Source of the DNA: Sipunculus nudus
Taxonomy: Eukaryota > Annelida > Sipuncula > Golfingiida > Sipunculidae
Reading direction: 5' to 3'
Assembly: GCA_026874595.1 (NCBI GenBank)
Contig: CM049318.1
Span: 27,304,956-27,368,955 of the forward strand
DNA: 64,000 nucleotides
This document shows positions 47,940 to 60,737 of this stretch, in pieces. Numbering within the stretch: the stretch's first letter is position 1; every line of letters starts with the position of its first letter. Both the position numbers and the translations under genes were made by a program. The notes beneath the pieces were generated by a model. It saw only the letters and a list, made by a program, of their open reading frames with translations, did not search any database and had not been told where the DNA came from.

Positions 47940-49315
47940 TCATGAACCATGAGTCACTTGTTTTAAGGAACCTTTCTGAAGGTCCCTTTTGGACCCGGTC
48001 TGCCGATCATACAGTTCTTGATGTGACGTCTAATAATAGTTCTGTGTTTTAGAGAAAACATTAGTGTGATCCCGGGGGAGAATGTCAGATGTGTTACAAT
48101 TAACAAGAGCGTGTTCATTGACTTTCTCCATCTTGAATAACCAAAAAAGTAATGCATGTATACTTTTTTATTTTATTTTTTTTTTGTGGATGTTACCGCC
48201 TCTATTTTTTTATGCTAACTTAACTATGTATATGTATATCTGCAGAATTCCAATCCGGGCTCGGACTACGTGACAGGGCAGTATCACACGCTTCCTCTCA
48301 TTTTATTTTATATCCTGGCGTCAACCAGGCCCGGTTTGCTGGGTCATACCACCAGAAACCCCCGGAAGGCGCACTCGCTTGTGAGTGAAACACGGTCGTT
48401 AGGCACGGCCATTAAGCCTGCAGAGCGCTCACTCTGGGTGGGGGCCGACCGTGACTTTATATGACATAAAAATTAATCGCAATATCAAGAGACCAACAAT
48501 CCTGTCGTTGACCTTTAAATTACAAACCCCACGTAAAACGTATCATGGAAGAAACCTCATATTTACCAAAGGAAAATCGGGTCTAGCTGGAATATATGAA
48601 CTGTATGATATATGACATAACCTTCAAAAACCTGCAATAAGCCTAGAACTACCGCAGCATTTGTCTTTCAGAGCTTGCTAGAATATGTCTTATCCACATA
48701 ATTAATCATAACCTTCAATTGAACATAATAATACACATCGCTCATGCCTAAATAAAGAAATTAGGAATTTATCTTTTAGACACTTGATCTTTGAACTTTG
48801 AACTTTGAAACTCATGATTAGCTGCAAATGACCATGACCCAAGCAACTGGTACCTTTAGCAAGTTAATGGTATTCCAGACTGTATTATTCACTGGGAGAG
48901 TACTCAGACAGCAGTTCCCTGGGCCGTACAGCACAGACGAATTAGCTGTTTTAGCTGTCAGGTGTATGGTGTGGCCAGTCCTCAGACAATTGAAACCTGT
49001 CTCTGAACGTTTTAGTGATGCACCTAGCGTCCGCCTTATTCTGCAAGTGTTATTCAATATTAAGCTGGCTCGAACTGTTAGGTGATTTTAACCTCTCCAT
49101 GTTAATGCATGAAATGTTTGGAAGGGAAGACCCAAACTGGGTATCCATATAATCCTGTAATTTTATTTATATGGGTTAAACAATTTTGTGGGTGAATCAA
49201 CGAGTACCCCGAATGAAAAACCATCGATTTATTTTTTATTTCAGTTTTTCTTCTTCTGTCACTTTCTGTTTAGTCCTAATTTGGCACAGATATGGGACGG
49301 GCGGAGGGGGTGTTC
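47940..49315. other. Intergenic; possible solo LTR trace near 48070
   Basis: A purine tract CCGGGGGAGAA followed by TGTCAGATGTG at about 48070-48093 resembles a polypurine tract joined to an LTR start, but no second LTR or matching end was found. 'cccccggaaggcgcac' at 48359 resembles 'cccccgaaaggcgcac' at 33328. Overlapping open frames on both strands at 48818-49085 look balanced but match no family I know. Confidence 0.35.
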
Positions 49316-49354
49316 CCAGTTGTTGTGTAGTTGTAACAGAAACAAGAACCACCC

Positions 49355-50216
49355 AATAGTGAGAAATGTAATGTACTCTTCAGCTGTATTATCTACATCA
49401 GTGTGTACAGGTAATGGGAATCGTGTTAATGCATCAGCAGTATTATCCTTCCCTGGAATATGCTGAATTTCATAATCAAAAGCTTGTTATTTCCATAGCA
49501 TTCTCTGTATCCTAGGTGGTACCATGGTACTTGTATGAGGATTGAATGTATATCAGAGGTTTGTGGTCGGTCAGGTGTTTGAATTGTACACCCCACAGGT
49601 AATTTCTGAAATGTTCTACCTATCATACACACAAATAATTTAAAGTTCCCAGTTCTGGTGCATTCTGTATGACATGTGCCTTATCTCTGTCAGGCTTCAC
49701 ACGATCAGCAGATATAGTGTGTCAAAGTACATTGATACTGATGAGACTATGCTGTAGTTTCTTACCATTCAGCTTGAATCCACGTTCACGACATCTCTGG
49801 AAAGCTTGTCTCATTCTTGTTTCAAGTTGAGGCAGTGTATTTGCATACGCAATAGTATCATCACAGTAACTAACTATACCTTCTATATTAGCAAATATAT
49901 AAAGTAGTCGTGCCACTGTTTTAACAGATTTATCTACAGTAATTTTGTGCCCATATCCAGTCGCATGTTCTTGAACAACATGAAACAGGTCATTGTATTC
50001 TTGTGTCAGTTTCTCTATGTTTGTTTTCTGTTGTGAGATCTGGCCTGTTTTCTGTTGTGAGATCTGATTCACATAATTCATTTGGATCAAACCAGGTTTC
50101 ACACAAGTACTTCTTCCAGTTAATGATTCTGCCTTAGTACCTTCAATCACATAAATATCCTCTGTAACTGTATTTCCTCTCCATGCCAGAACAGCTTTAA
50201 AGTGTCCTATATATTT
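49355..50216 (-). pseudogene. Ty3/gypsy pol fragment (RT YCDD motif, RNase H tail)
   Basis: The open frame at 49722-50150 (minus) starts within the region after the protease (VIEGTKAESL, TQEYNDLFHV). It then jumps to the RT palm motif IVSYCDDTIAYAN followed by RCRERGFKLNGKKL. The gap between these shows that most of the RT fingers/palm has been deleted. Further left (about 49555-49390), broken frames give LTDHKPLIYILNPH and FDYEIQHIPGKDNTADALTR, the conserved end of Ty3-type RNase H. A few residues of the linker toward integrase follow, then LTR sequence. Stops and shifts make it dead. Confidence 0.85.
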
Positions 50217-51310
50217 TTATGGTTTGTCTTGTTCATATGCATGGAATTGTTTGTTTATAGATATACTTACTGAATAGCCTTCTTTATAGTCCAGAACTGA
50301 TAATATTTCTTTCAGATCCCGTTTCAGGTAATATTCTGATACGTTTCCATTGACATGTATTGACTGAGTTCCATATTTGAAATGTTTTCCCTTCACAACA
50401 AACATAAACTCACTTTCACTTTCAGAATTCGAATCACTTTCAGTGTTCTCAGTGTCCTCTTGTAATTGTAAATTGTATATTCTACTTTTCCATTTCTTAT
50501 CTGTAGAATGTCTTTGGTCTTTTTCTTTCTTTTTACATACGAGAGCCAAGTATGTTAAAAGAAAGAAAAATTTTGTGACAAAATAAACACTCTTTGGACT
50601 TAGCATGACATTCATCAGCCTTATGGCCTTCATTTCCACAACGGTCCTATCTACATGTATAGTATACCTTCTTGATCTGTGACTTTTCATTGTAATTCTT
50701 TTTCATGTGAGTGTGCTGTATACGAACTCGATTTGTCATTGTCTTTTCCTCAGAGGCAGAGGCACTGACTGACATAATTTTAGCATCTGCTTGAGCAGTT
50801 TCAAATAGACGGGCAATTTTCAAACATTTCTCAAGGTGTAGATCATCTTGTTGTTATAGTTTCTCACGTAAAGTTTTAGAATGACACTTTTCCACGATCT
50901 GATCACGCAGCATTTCCTCCTCCATGTCACGTAAGTCACATGTTTGAACTAAATCACGTACGGAAGACAGATATGTATCAATGGACTCAACTGGACGCTG
51001 TGCTATAAGACAAAACCTATTTCTTTCAGCAACGACATTTCTTTAAGACATGAAGTATGTATCTAGAGCATCTTTAGCTCTTTTGTAAGTGTTTTTCTCA
51101 CCTGGCAAAGTGGCGAAAACACGCTGCGTAGCAGTACCAAGACAATTCAGGAATGTCGCTCTTCGTATGGCGTCTGATTTCTTGTTCAGTTCGGTATCCA
51201 TGGCGTAAATTTCGTAACTGTCCGTCCATTGTCTGTATTCCTCGTAAAGATCTGATGCCTGAAGGTTTTACGACTGTGGCGGAGGTAACGTAGGTTCCAG
51301 TTTTCCAGCT
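50217..51310 (-). pseudogene. Ty3/gypsy gag (with zinc knuckle) and protease-region remnant
   Basis: Minus-strand frames from 51300 leftward carry typical gag phrases (YEEYRQWTDSYEIYAMDTEL, LNCLGTATQRVFATLPG, RDQIVEKCHSKTLREKL), interrupted by in-frame stops and a shift. A CCHC-like region reads DRCGNEGHKADECHAKSKEC (about 50650-50590) and is followed by a frameshift. The 157-codon open frame at 50217-50690 mostly covers the acidic spacer (NTESDSNSESESEF) and a protease-region residue lacking the catalytic D[ST]G motif. Confidence 0.8.
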
Positions 51311-51323
51311 CGTCGCCAAATTA

Positions 51324-51456
51324 TGTTGTGTAGTTGTAACAGAAACAAGAAACTCCGGCTGGCGTAAACAACCGCAATTTTAATTATTACCATACAGTAC
51401 CTTGTAAAACTTTAAGTTGACTGCAGTCCGATAGGTGACAGCACCGATATACCACA
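51324..51456 (-). repeat. 5' LTR of the Ty3/gypsy element
   Basis: 133 bp, beginning TGT and ending ACA in both readings. Its outer edge abuts the CCAGT duplication and its inner edge the primer-binding-like sequence. Confidence 0.8.
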
Positions 51457-51461
51457 CCAGT

Positions 51462-52130
51462 GATCGCTTGGCGATTACATCAATTTAGTTATCAGAGCTA
51501 TTTTTCACCCTATTCTAGCCTTTAATAGCCTTTTGGGTAAAACCTTCCCAAATATAAGCAATATGTGCAACATGTACCTGGTAGAAATGATGACATTTTG
51601 CTAAAAAAATAAAACAGGAGTTATACCTTAATGCCTGTAAAAATAGCGTTGTTAGATAGTGGGCGATATTGTAGCGTAACAGAATAAAGGATTCATTTGT
51701 TCTTGTATTTTTGCGTTTGGTTGCATGATAGTCATTTTTTGGTTACAGCTAAGACAAACAGTTTGGGTGTCTTCTTTTAAATTTAGTAAGAAAATTCTTC
51801 AAGGAATCAGTCTTAACAATTTTAATTTTAATGTTAAATAACACTTCATTTAATACCTTTTACTGAACCTTTTAAAAAGCACAGTATGAGTGCATACATC
51901 ACCACAATCAGAACCGGTGCATACCACTAGTTTTTTTTTGTATGTACAATACCGTTTCGTGAAATTATCGGAAATATTCTATGAGCAATAATTCAGGCAC
52001 TACCATCAACGAAATACCTTGTATTGATTCACAAACAAGTCAAACTTGCACCTTCTGTTGACAAAATCATCGCTCAAATCTAGAGATTGTGTGTGTAACC
52101 TTGTAATTTGTTTATAACCAATGGAACACC
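51462..52130. other. Intergenic, AT-rich
   Basis: No gene or repeat unit seen. Confidence 0.6.
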
Positions 52131-52139
52131 AAGGTCTTT

Positions 52140-52450
52140 GACATTGTAATCGATGAACTCAGTGACCTCCGGAAGTTAATCGTCTGCGCGGAAATCAACT
52201 ATGGCGGGAAACGAGAGTTTAACGATATTGCAGTCGTGCAAGCGGGCTCCCCGGAAGTGATTGAGAACAACAACGGCAGGAGTTTTACGACACTTTTTTC
52301 CCTCATGCATTATTTTATGAAGGACACAGCCATGGTTTTATTGAGTACTTGTTATGCAGTCCCCGGTTGTTGGTGAATGGTCGTGTTTACGACATCACCC
52401 AGTCAAGGACAGATTCGCAGCAGCTGAAACGGTAGCAGAGTTATCATAAT
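52140..52450 (+). promoter_or_regulatory. Candidate promoter / 5' exon region (E2F- and ETS-like sites)
   Basis: A GC-richer island in AT-rich surroundings. Contains GGCGGGAAA (about 52203; E2F consensus on the opposite strand) and two CCGGAAGT cores (about 52169 and 52252; ETS-type). Short plus-strand starts (ATGGCGGGAAACGAG at 52201; a 31-codon frame from about 52352) could belong to first exons, but no splice-linked continuation is visible. Human-type motif knowledge is being applied to an unknown invertebrate, so this is tentative. Confidence 0.3.
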
Positions 52451-52459
52451 TACACCAAG

Positions 52460-53457
52460 CAATATTATATTTTATCGCCGTTTGTTGGTTGACGGATTTT
52501 TGTTGAATTTTTATTGTGGCTAAGGGTACCACTTTCATAATAGTGAACATAACAGTTCATCAAATTTTGGAAGTAAACTGGATCATCACATTTTATATTT
52601 TCACAGTTCTTTACAAAAAGCATTTGCATTTATAATTAAACTTTAATTGTAAATTTCTTGACTGGATGAATGTGTACAGGCTTCGCCTGATTGAAGTCGC
52701 CTTTGATATGCTAGAGGGGCCAATCTATGATGTAGTTATCAAGCTGAATCTTGACACACATTTCTCCCATATTAGATTTATATATATGTCCTGCGTTTAC
52801 ATAGCACACGCCAATGTTTGGTCAAGGTCCTGCTAATATTCCAAATTTGGTGATCCAGAATGTTGGTCTCTTATTATTTTCTAGACCTGCTTGCCCATTG
52901 TGTTGTTAAAACAAGGCTTCCCTATACCTTGATTAAGAATATTATGATTTAATTAACGTTAGGAATACCATTCTTGCAAAATAAGGACTTCAACATACAA
53001 TTTTGTGCATACCACTAGACCATATGTTCCATGTAAACTAGCTGAATTTAATACATGTATGAAAGTAATTTGGTTGAGGCGAGAATTGACTCCGAAAATG
53101 TCAGTTATCAACCTTGGGGAAAATTGTTTTTTTAGGAATGTTTTAATATATTTACACCAAGATAAAAGATGTATTAAAGGGAGTCACGCATACCCAGGTC
53201 ATGAATACATGCATATAAAATACCATTACAAAGAGTTTAAAATGACAGCTATCATCCAATTGAGCCGTTGATTTACATAAGATTTCGGGTAAACGGTTTC
53301 CAAATGACCCATGGCAGATTGTCATATATTGTGTAAGCGCGGCAGATCTGGAGAAGCAGAAATTTCATCAGCAAATTCAGCATGAATAGGGTCGTGTGGA
53401 TTTCTATATGTCCGCGTCATCTGCAGTAATTTGCGAAATGACACACACGCAGACGCT

Positions 53458-53502
<45 letters not shown>

Positions 53503-53664
53503 GAGAGAGAGAGAGAATAATAATAATTAATGATATAGTGTGTTATATTGTGTTAGTCTAATGTCGAAGTGCAGGTAAAGAGTTAAAGTGGCTCCTTTTA
53601 GAGAGACTAACTTCTTTATTATCAAAGGCAAGTCTATTTCAAATGTGTTACTTTTACACTTTAC

Positions 53665-53716
<52 letters not shown>

Positions 53717-55222
53717 AGTATAGGAAGTGTTTGCGGTATATTTTGATAATACATAAATATACGCCTAAATGTATGTGATTTTCCTTTACTCTTTCTAACG
53801 CTTCTTTAACATAATAAGAAAGCTTTAAATATTTCCCCCCAGGGGTTGTGTTTGTAAATTTTGCTCATTTATACTCAGAATAGTTAAAATATTAATAATC
53901 AATTAATTAAATTTAAGTCATGAAGTTATGGTTCAATTAATAGAAAATTGTCGGTTATAGTAAGAATCTTTTCATGTTTAACTCGGGAGTCAGACACTAC
54001 AGACCCGCGCCCTGTTGCCATCTGGAGATAGAACCGTAAACTACAGTTTATTATGGTTTTAACCTGTGGGTTACATAATCCGGATTTCAAATCCTGATAA
54101 TCTGTAAAACGTAAAAAATGTTCATATTAAAATGTTATTAGGTATTTGAGTTACAGGTCCGAATAAACATTATACAACAACAGACATATACAAATGGACA
54201 GATAAACATACATGACTGCGATTCCTATTGCCCTTCCCTTTGGGATAGAGGGTAACAACCGACGAAATAGACTTTTACTTGCATGGTTGCATGAATCCAT
54301 TTAGATAGCTTGATACTTTTTTTTATTTTATTTTACTGAGACGACACTGATATTTTATTCTGCTCCCTGCCAGGAACACCTGTTACTGATGACGTCATTA
54401 ATGGCGACCAGTGAGTATATTTATCACACGCGCGGCATGTTGACATGTTTACAAGTCATCCTAAATTTATGATCCTGTGACTAACGCAGTGAATCATACA
54501 CAAACCGGAAGAGATCGCCTGCCTGAGGCGAGCAAATAATTGATTACTTTAATTTTTCATCCCCTGATTCTCCAGTAATTGCCTTTTTGACAGCGTGTGT
54601 GGAGCTATTTCGTGCTTAGGAAATATAAAACATCAGAAGCGTCGGAAATATTAACTACTGTTTGCGGAAATCAGTGTTCTTCTATATGCACGTGTAGTTA
54701 TAGCTCCACATCTACTAATTTTTGTAAAAATCCTCCATGACCCTCTCATGCACCCTTTGAGATCAAATAAATTGTGTTCACTGAATATAAGTGCTTGTAA
54801 CTGAGGTGAGGGCTCTTACCCAAACCCTTGAAAGATAGCGATTCGTCACAATTTGTAAGAAAAATAAGTTGATGCCCCTGAGCATGTTTACAATGCTAGG
54901 TGGAAGCCAGAGATATAGAGGTTTTCTGAAAATTTGGCAAGAGTTATCCCTTAAATTGATCATTTGAGAGAACTGGCTATAATATTTAGAGATTTTTTGT
55001 ATTAGATTTATATTGTCAAATATAATTTGAATTTTAATCATGTGATAAGATTCAACGGCCGATGACCAGCCTTTGGGGTTTCAGGGATACATTTTTGTCC
55101 ATTTTTAAAGCGAAATATAAAAACAAGTTTATGCCTGTGACAAATGCCCTCACAACACGATAACAATAAATAAATTGGTGTGTGTGATCTAAAATCAAAA
55201 TTTCAAAATACTAAAAATTACC

Positions 55223-55283
<61 letters not shown>

Positions 55284-55600
55284 CTGTGGCTGGCTTCATA
55301 TCCGCGATTTCCCCTTCTTCAATGTTTCTGGAGGGTTTATACAATGTACCATTTATAACAATAATTATATCCGTTACTTAATATGTACGCAAAATCTGAA
55401 CAATTACAGCAGAGGTAAGAGAACATCGGAAATGTGAAAATTCTTCATGCAATAAAGAAACAATGTCCCCCTCGCTTTTTTAAAGGGTCGGGTATAAAGT
55501 ACATTTTGTCTCCTCACTTTTCACTGGAATAAAAAAAATTTTATTTTAAATTTTGAGATTAGGAGTTCCGTTGATGAGTTTACAGTTTCGTCTTTTTCGC
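52460..55600. other. Intergenic with TA microsatellites
   Basis: (TA)n at 53459-53491 (followed by (GA)n to about 53516), 53666-53709 and 55229-55281. A TGACGTCA lies at about 54389. Open frames of 75-88 codons have no domain character. Confidence 0.55.
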
Positions 55601-55711
55601 TCAATAATCTACCATGCTCCAGCTTACCATACCATCAGGACCCTGGTAATAATTTGGATCTAGTGGTCCACAATGTCGGCGGGGGTATGCGGTCTCCGAC
55701 AGCATTCTAGT
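55600..55711 (+). mobile_element. Right end of a Helitron-like element
   Basis: CGGCGGGGGTATGCGGTCTCCGACAGCATTCTAGT: GC-rich tip, then a stem ATGC...GCAT with inner TC...GA pairing, then CTAGT at 55707-55711. It has the same plan as the right ends at 16.97 and 29.19 kb. The left end is not identified. Confidence 0.4.
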
Positions 55712-56235
55712 TCTAACTTGTCAAAAACTGTTAATTAGCCTGTGATTCCACTTTAATGAAGCAGAGACATTCCGATTCCCCATTAATCAGCGCTTTCTTC
55801 CCCCTGCTCACTTACGAGTGTATCCCGCTCGGACATATAAAAACGCAGTCTCTGATCAGGAAAGGAGATAAATATTTCATTAAGGTTCCTGCGTCATACC
55901 CGATCAATAGATGTTGCTTACCTCATGAATTCCATATGGGGTTTATCATTAGCCAGAAGGTCCTTGTGGACTTTTACCAAGTTTGTTAAAACCACCGGGA
56001 AGGAGGGACATGTTTTTACCCGCGATTGTATTGTGTCATTTTTTAATCTTTTATATCCTTTTTATTTACAAAATTTAGCGTGATTTTATATCTTGTTTAA
56101 AGATTTACTTTCCATTGAAGTCTATACACTAAGACAGAATGCTGATGCCTTAACCACTCTTCGTCAACTTTTGAACGGTTTCCGAAAGTAAATAATATTT
56201 TAGTTCCTATTGTGCATGCTTTGTCTGTATGCTTC
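55712..56235. other. Intergenic
   Basis: A 77-codon plus-strand frame (55756-55989) has fairly balanced composition but no recognised domain. Nothing else seen. Confidence 0.45.
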
Positions 56236-56238
56236 ACA

Positions 56239-56620
56239 GAATAATAATAATAATAATAATAATAATGATGATAATATTAATAATAATAATATATACTGCA
56301 TTCATATAGCGCCATACCAAATCACATTCGCTCATGGCGCTTTACAATAAAAATTAATTTTAAAACATGCCATATTATATTAAATTCTTTATGCACTAAA
56401 CCTTTAAAATACAATTATGAATGTAAACTATGATTACATATAGCAATTAAGAACATAAAATAAATTTCCATACAGTAATTACAAACTATAAGCTCTTTTA
56501 AAAAGAAATGTTTTAATGGAATGTCCTTCTCTGATCTTAATTATTGTGGCAATCCGTTTCCAAAGCAACGGTCCACAGTGACAAAATACTCGATCTACAT
56601 AATACTTCAGAAGTGAGAAA
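56239..56620. repeat. (AAT)n plus 'GCGCTTTACAATAAAA' interspersed repeat
   Basis: An AAT run (56240-56290) joins 'ttcatatagcgccataccaaatcacattcgctcatggcgctttacaataaaa', with an imperfect inverted GCGCCAT / ATGGCGC pair. 'tggcaatccgtttccaaagcaacggtccacagtgacaaaatactcgatctacat' follows at about 56545. This layout is common in repeats of marine invertebrates. I cannot name the family. Confidence 0.5.
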
Positions 56621-56639
56621 AGGGATTAAAAAAGAACAG

Positions 56640-59600
56640 ACAATCATATATGGAAGGCAAATACGGGGCACAAAGGATATCGTTGGCGAAAACCAGACTA
56701 TTAACCAACTTCCCTTTCCTTAAATAACTTATTCAAAATTGATATGTTAATTACTAAGTGCTTGGTGGTCATTCTTATATAAATTTATGCTCATGGATGA
56801 TTTCTTTTCCTCAATCCTTCTATTCGTGTAGACCTCGTTACGTCACACTCTTAAAAAATTGTTGTTTTATGGATGGACTCTGGCAACAACAAGAATACGG
56901 TGGGAGCGGGACTTTTTTCACTGGTCGAGTCGCGTACAATACGTGGAATTTCTCCAGCTTGCCTAGAAAATACAAAAGTTTTTTTCCATCCTTTAAAAGG
57001 TGTATATGATCAACACAAAATTTAGTCATTGAAGAATTCATTCAGGGAATTTGTTCCATAGCACAAATTAGCAACATTACCAAGCACATGGTCTTTATAT
57101 GAAAAGAAAACATTAACCCGGAAATGGGGGCGTTGCATTCATAGAACTAGATTTTTTTATGACCTGTGCTGCTCAAGAAATCAACAGGACCGGCCCCGCG
57201 GATACCTACCATTGAAATGTCACCCTTTCACCTTGTCTCATGAAAGCATGTGTTTCAGGGCTGAAGTTTCCGTTTCGAAACAGGTCGCTTTTTCACACAA
57301 AATTATAATTTACAGTGTAATTTATGCTGGGACTTTTAGTCCAAACAGAGTAAAAAGGAAAACAGATGAGACGATAATTGATGTGCTAAAGAATAATATG
57401 ATCAAATATGAAATGCAATCTGTTATACCTGGCACGTGCTGGTGCTAGTGAATTAAATACCTGTAGTAATCATAATTATATTGATCATCCAAATCTGACA
57501 CTTAATCTTTTTGAAATATTTGGAGTTGCCCGAACCTAAAAACAATCATGAATTAAAAATTAACGTTCAACCAAATTCATAAATTGAAATAACTGAATCT
57601 GTTATACATTATCGCTTTTCATTAAAATATATTTTTAATATCAGTACAACGCCCATATCGACAAGAAAACATACAGGTGTACAGGAATATCAGAACAGAT
57701 AAAATGTAAGTAATAAAAATTATATATATAAAAGAATACGATCAAAGTCAACACATCATGGAAATAATCTCGTAATAATCTCGTAAAATACGTATAAAAT
57801 TCCAGTGACAGTTAAATCAGCCATTGAATAATAAGTTTAATAGAATTTCAGGCTTTTTAAAGACGCAGCTGTCGCATAAACCACTCAAGGCTTCCTAATA
57901 GTATGTTTTTCTTTATATTCAAACACTGATAAAGATATATCCCATAATTTAATAGTGGCGGATGATAAGAAAATCTTTCATGTCATGATGAGGACAAATA
58001 ACTTTTGAAACCGGAAGTAACCACGCTGACAACCTTTTTTTACTTCTTCAGTCGAGACTCTCATTGAGCATTTGTGGTTTATAACAAATTTTCCATCAAG
58101 AGAAAAAAAAATACAATTACGGGCGTAACACAAGGGGAGTTAACAGTATAATCTTCCTTTTAGTAAGAAATAATCAACATGAATTCAAGAAAGGTGTGCC
58201 TCGTCTCAAACAACGAAATATTTACCTAAATCCTGATTTTCACAGCGGAGAAAAAACAAACAGAAAAAGTTACTTCCTTTTTTACGCTGCAGTCACGGGA
58301 GAGGAAAGATAAATTCCTTACTGTGGGGTCTTGGCAGTTTTATTCCATGCAGAGCCTGACATTATACCTATTATGTTGCCATGACAACTACGAGACCACG
58401 GTTCCTGTGGCAATTGTTTTACATTGCAGGGAGTCTTCCCTCACATAATGTTTGTCGTGATTTTTTGGAAATAATTCAGTTACTCTGTACCGTAGCAGCC
58501 AATGTATAAGTCAATAATATGATAAATGTACGGTGTTTTGCGCTGGCGGAGAGAAAGGATCAAATTAGCAAGCCCATGCGGTCTTGACGTATACCGTACC
58601 GTAAAGAACCTAATTGATTTACCGTCAATGTTGCGTTCTAAACTCAGTCTCTGTTGGGAGACGAGGTCCGCAACAAGACATTATTGGATTATGAATGGAT
58701 GCCAGAGTGGTATTTCCTGTATAAGCCTGTGTTTTTTCATCCTACTGTATAATATTCTGGGAAGCTTCATGTACGGCTTGTAATACAAAAGTGTTCCTCG
58801 AGCAGGTACACTCTTTCTTGCACCCCTAAGTGGCCCGGATATGTAAATAATTCATATTATTTATATAATTTTGGTATAATTTGTTGTACGTGTGTAACGT
58901 ATGTTTAAATGTCATCCATTTATAAACATATAAATTAAAAAATTCTCTCTCATATATATACATGTATATTATATATGCCAAATTTTAATTATATATATAT
59001 ATATATATATAATCCATGTTATATAATAACATATATATAACATATAATACCATATGCCAAAGCGTTTGTGTTATTGGGGTGGTTGTGTGAGCGTAGGTGT
59101 ATGTGATATGATATTTATATTTTTATGTATAATGTGATATATTTGTATTAGTCACGACCATAAAAAGTTGTTGTCTTACCGGGGCTGGTCGTGATAGCGG
59201 GGTGGTCGACAGGCGAGATTTCATTGTATGCATGTGTGTGTGTGTGTATATATATGTGTTAATGCTTTAAAATCTTTTCAGGGAGCGCATGGACAGTTTC
59301 AGTATAACATAATAATTCGTCTGCGGCCATTGTTCTTCACGCCTCCTTCTCTCCTGACTGATCTGTATCGTGCCGTGGACGTTTATTTACTACGCATTAG
59401 ATTTACAGACTCGCAGCCCTGACATACTTGTTAAACAAGTGAAGCACGGAAAACCCTTAAGTACGCTACGTCGTAATGTCAGCCACGACAGACATCGCCC
59501 GACCTAATGCTGAAAAAAATTAATTGTATTAAACAGGTCACGACGAACATGGTGTATACATCCCAGCGAAAGCAGCGGGGGGGGGGGGGGGCGTATGAGG

Positions 59601-60076
59601 TGAAAAACAAGTCCTGGAAATTAAGGTGAAAGCGTTCCGTGATCATATATTTTGAATATTATACTAAACACTATAACTTCTTATACTCCACTGGTATATT
59701 TCTTATAAAAAATCAGGACATTGCTTATTTTCTTTTTGTCTAAAGTAATAAGCAATAAAATAACGGGTAAAAAAAATATGGTATGATAACTGAGATTTAA
59801 CCATCAAAGCTGTCATCTTCCCTGATGCAATTTTTAGTTTAATTTTAGAATGCCAAATGAGGGATCGGGAGTGCGGCGCAGCAATTCGGTCGCACATCCA
59901 TCCGCGGATTCCTAGGAATATACCTGTCATGGAAAATATTGACAGAGTTGGCGCCTCCATATTTTATATCATTTTCATGTTAGAATGTTAGACCACACTT
60001 CAAGGTGGTGTATCCTTCCAAATTCATATATAGCTATCCGGGCCTGACTGAGGTATTTTATTGCCATCTACCGGTA

Positions 60077-60080
<4 letters not shown>
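56640..60080. other. Intergenic with simple repeats and a pogo-like end
   Basis: 'ggctggtcgtgatagcggggtggtcgacaggcgagatttcattgta' at about 59183-59229 ends in a pogo-type TIR (reverse complement TACAATGAAATCTCGCC), but the partner end was not found. (TA)n at 58991-59011 and a poly-G at about 59578-59591. No gene supported. Confidence 0.5.

Positions 60081-60082
<2 letters not shown>

Positions 60083-60131
<49 letters not shown>
60083..60131. repeat. (TA)n microsatellite
   Basis: Uninterrupted TA tract of about 24 units. Confidence 0.95.
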
Positions 60132-60134
<3 letters not shown>

Positions 60135-60416
60135 TATATGATCGGGTCGCATCCCGCGAAACAGTCTGTAGTGAATTTACAGTGTTGTTTTTCTTCAGTG
60201 TCATATATTTATATATTATATATATATATAAATGTGATAATTTAATTAATACTACTTCTATATACGAGTTTAAGAAAAAGGTGAAACAGTATTTAATGTC
60301 TAAAAATATATTTTATTGAATATTATACGTCTTTCTACTATTCATACACATTTTTGGTTTACCGCACAATATTTGGAGTGTTCTCTAAATAATATATGAA
60401 ATGTAAATAGTAATGG

Positions 60417-60418
<2 letters not shown>

Positions 60419-60502
<84 letters not shown>

Positions 60503-60507
60503 TAGAG
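60419..60507. repeat. Compound (TA)n-(GA)n-(GATA)n microsatellite
   Basis: About 20 TA units run directly into about 19 GA units and then GATAGATAGA. Confidence 0.95.
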
Positions 60508-60737
60508 CTTTAAGGTCGAGCCCCCTTTGATAAATAGCATCAAATGTATATTTGTTAGTAACGTACTAGAATGATCTGAATCATGTCTGTATTATGTCTT
60601 GGTCAATATATTTCAACAATTTTTTTAAAGCGTAATATCCCCAAAAATACATACTCTAAAATACTGTTATATTAAAATGCTACATAAAACAATCAGAACA
60701 TGATAGTCATCTAATACAGTAAACAACTACTATTAAT

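Larger units (their letters stand above)
49316..51461 (-). mobile_element. Internally deleted Ty3/gypsy LTR retrotransposon with 5-bp TSD
   Basis: The insertion is flanked by CCAGT at 49316-49320 and 51457-51461. Read on the minus strand: a 133-bp 5' LTR (51456-51324, TGTGGTAT...CTACACAACA), a primer-binding-like region (AATTTGGCGACGAGCTGG), decayed gag with a zinc knuckle, a short pol remnant, RNase H end and a left LTR reduced to about 28 bp (49321-49348). Both LTR pieces share TGTTGTGTAGTTGTAACAGA read on plus. Most of RT, the RNase H core, all of integrase and most of the 3' LTR are missing. It is non-functional and non-autonomous. Confidence 0.88.

Noticed and set aside
48818-49085. Open frames on both strands, possible exon
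   Set aside because: Both strands are open over the same stretch and neither matches a family I know. Without splice support it is not called.
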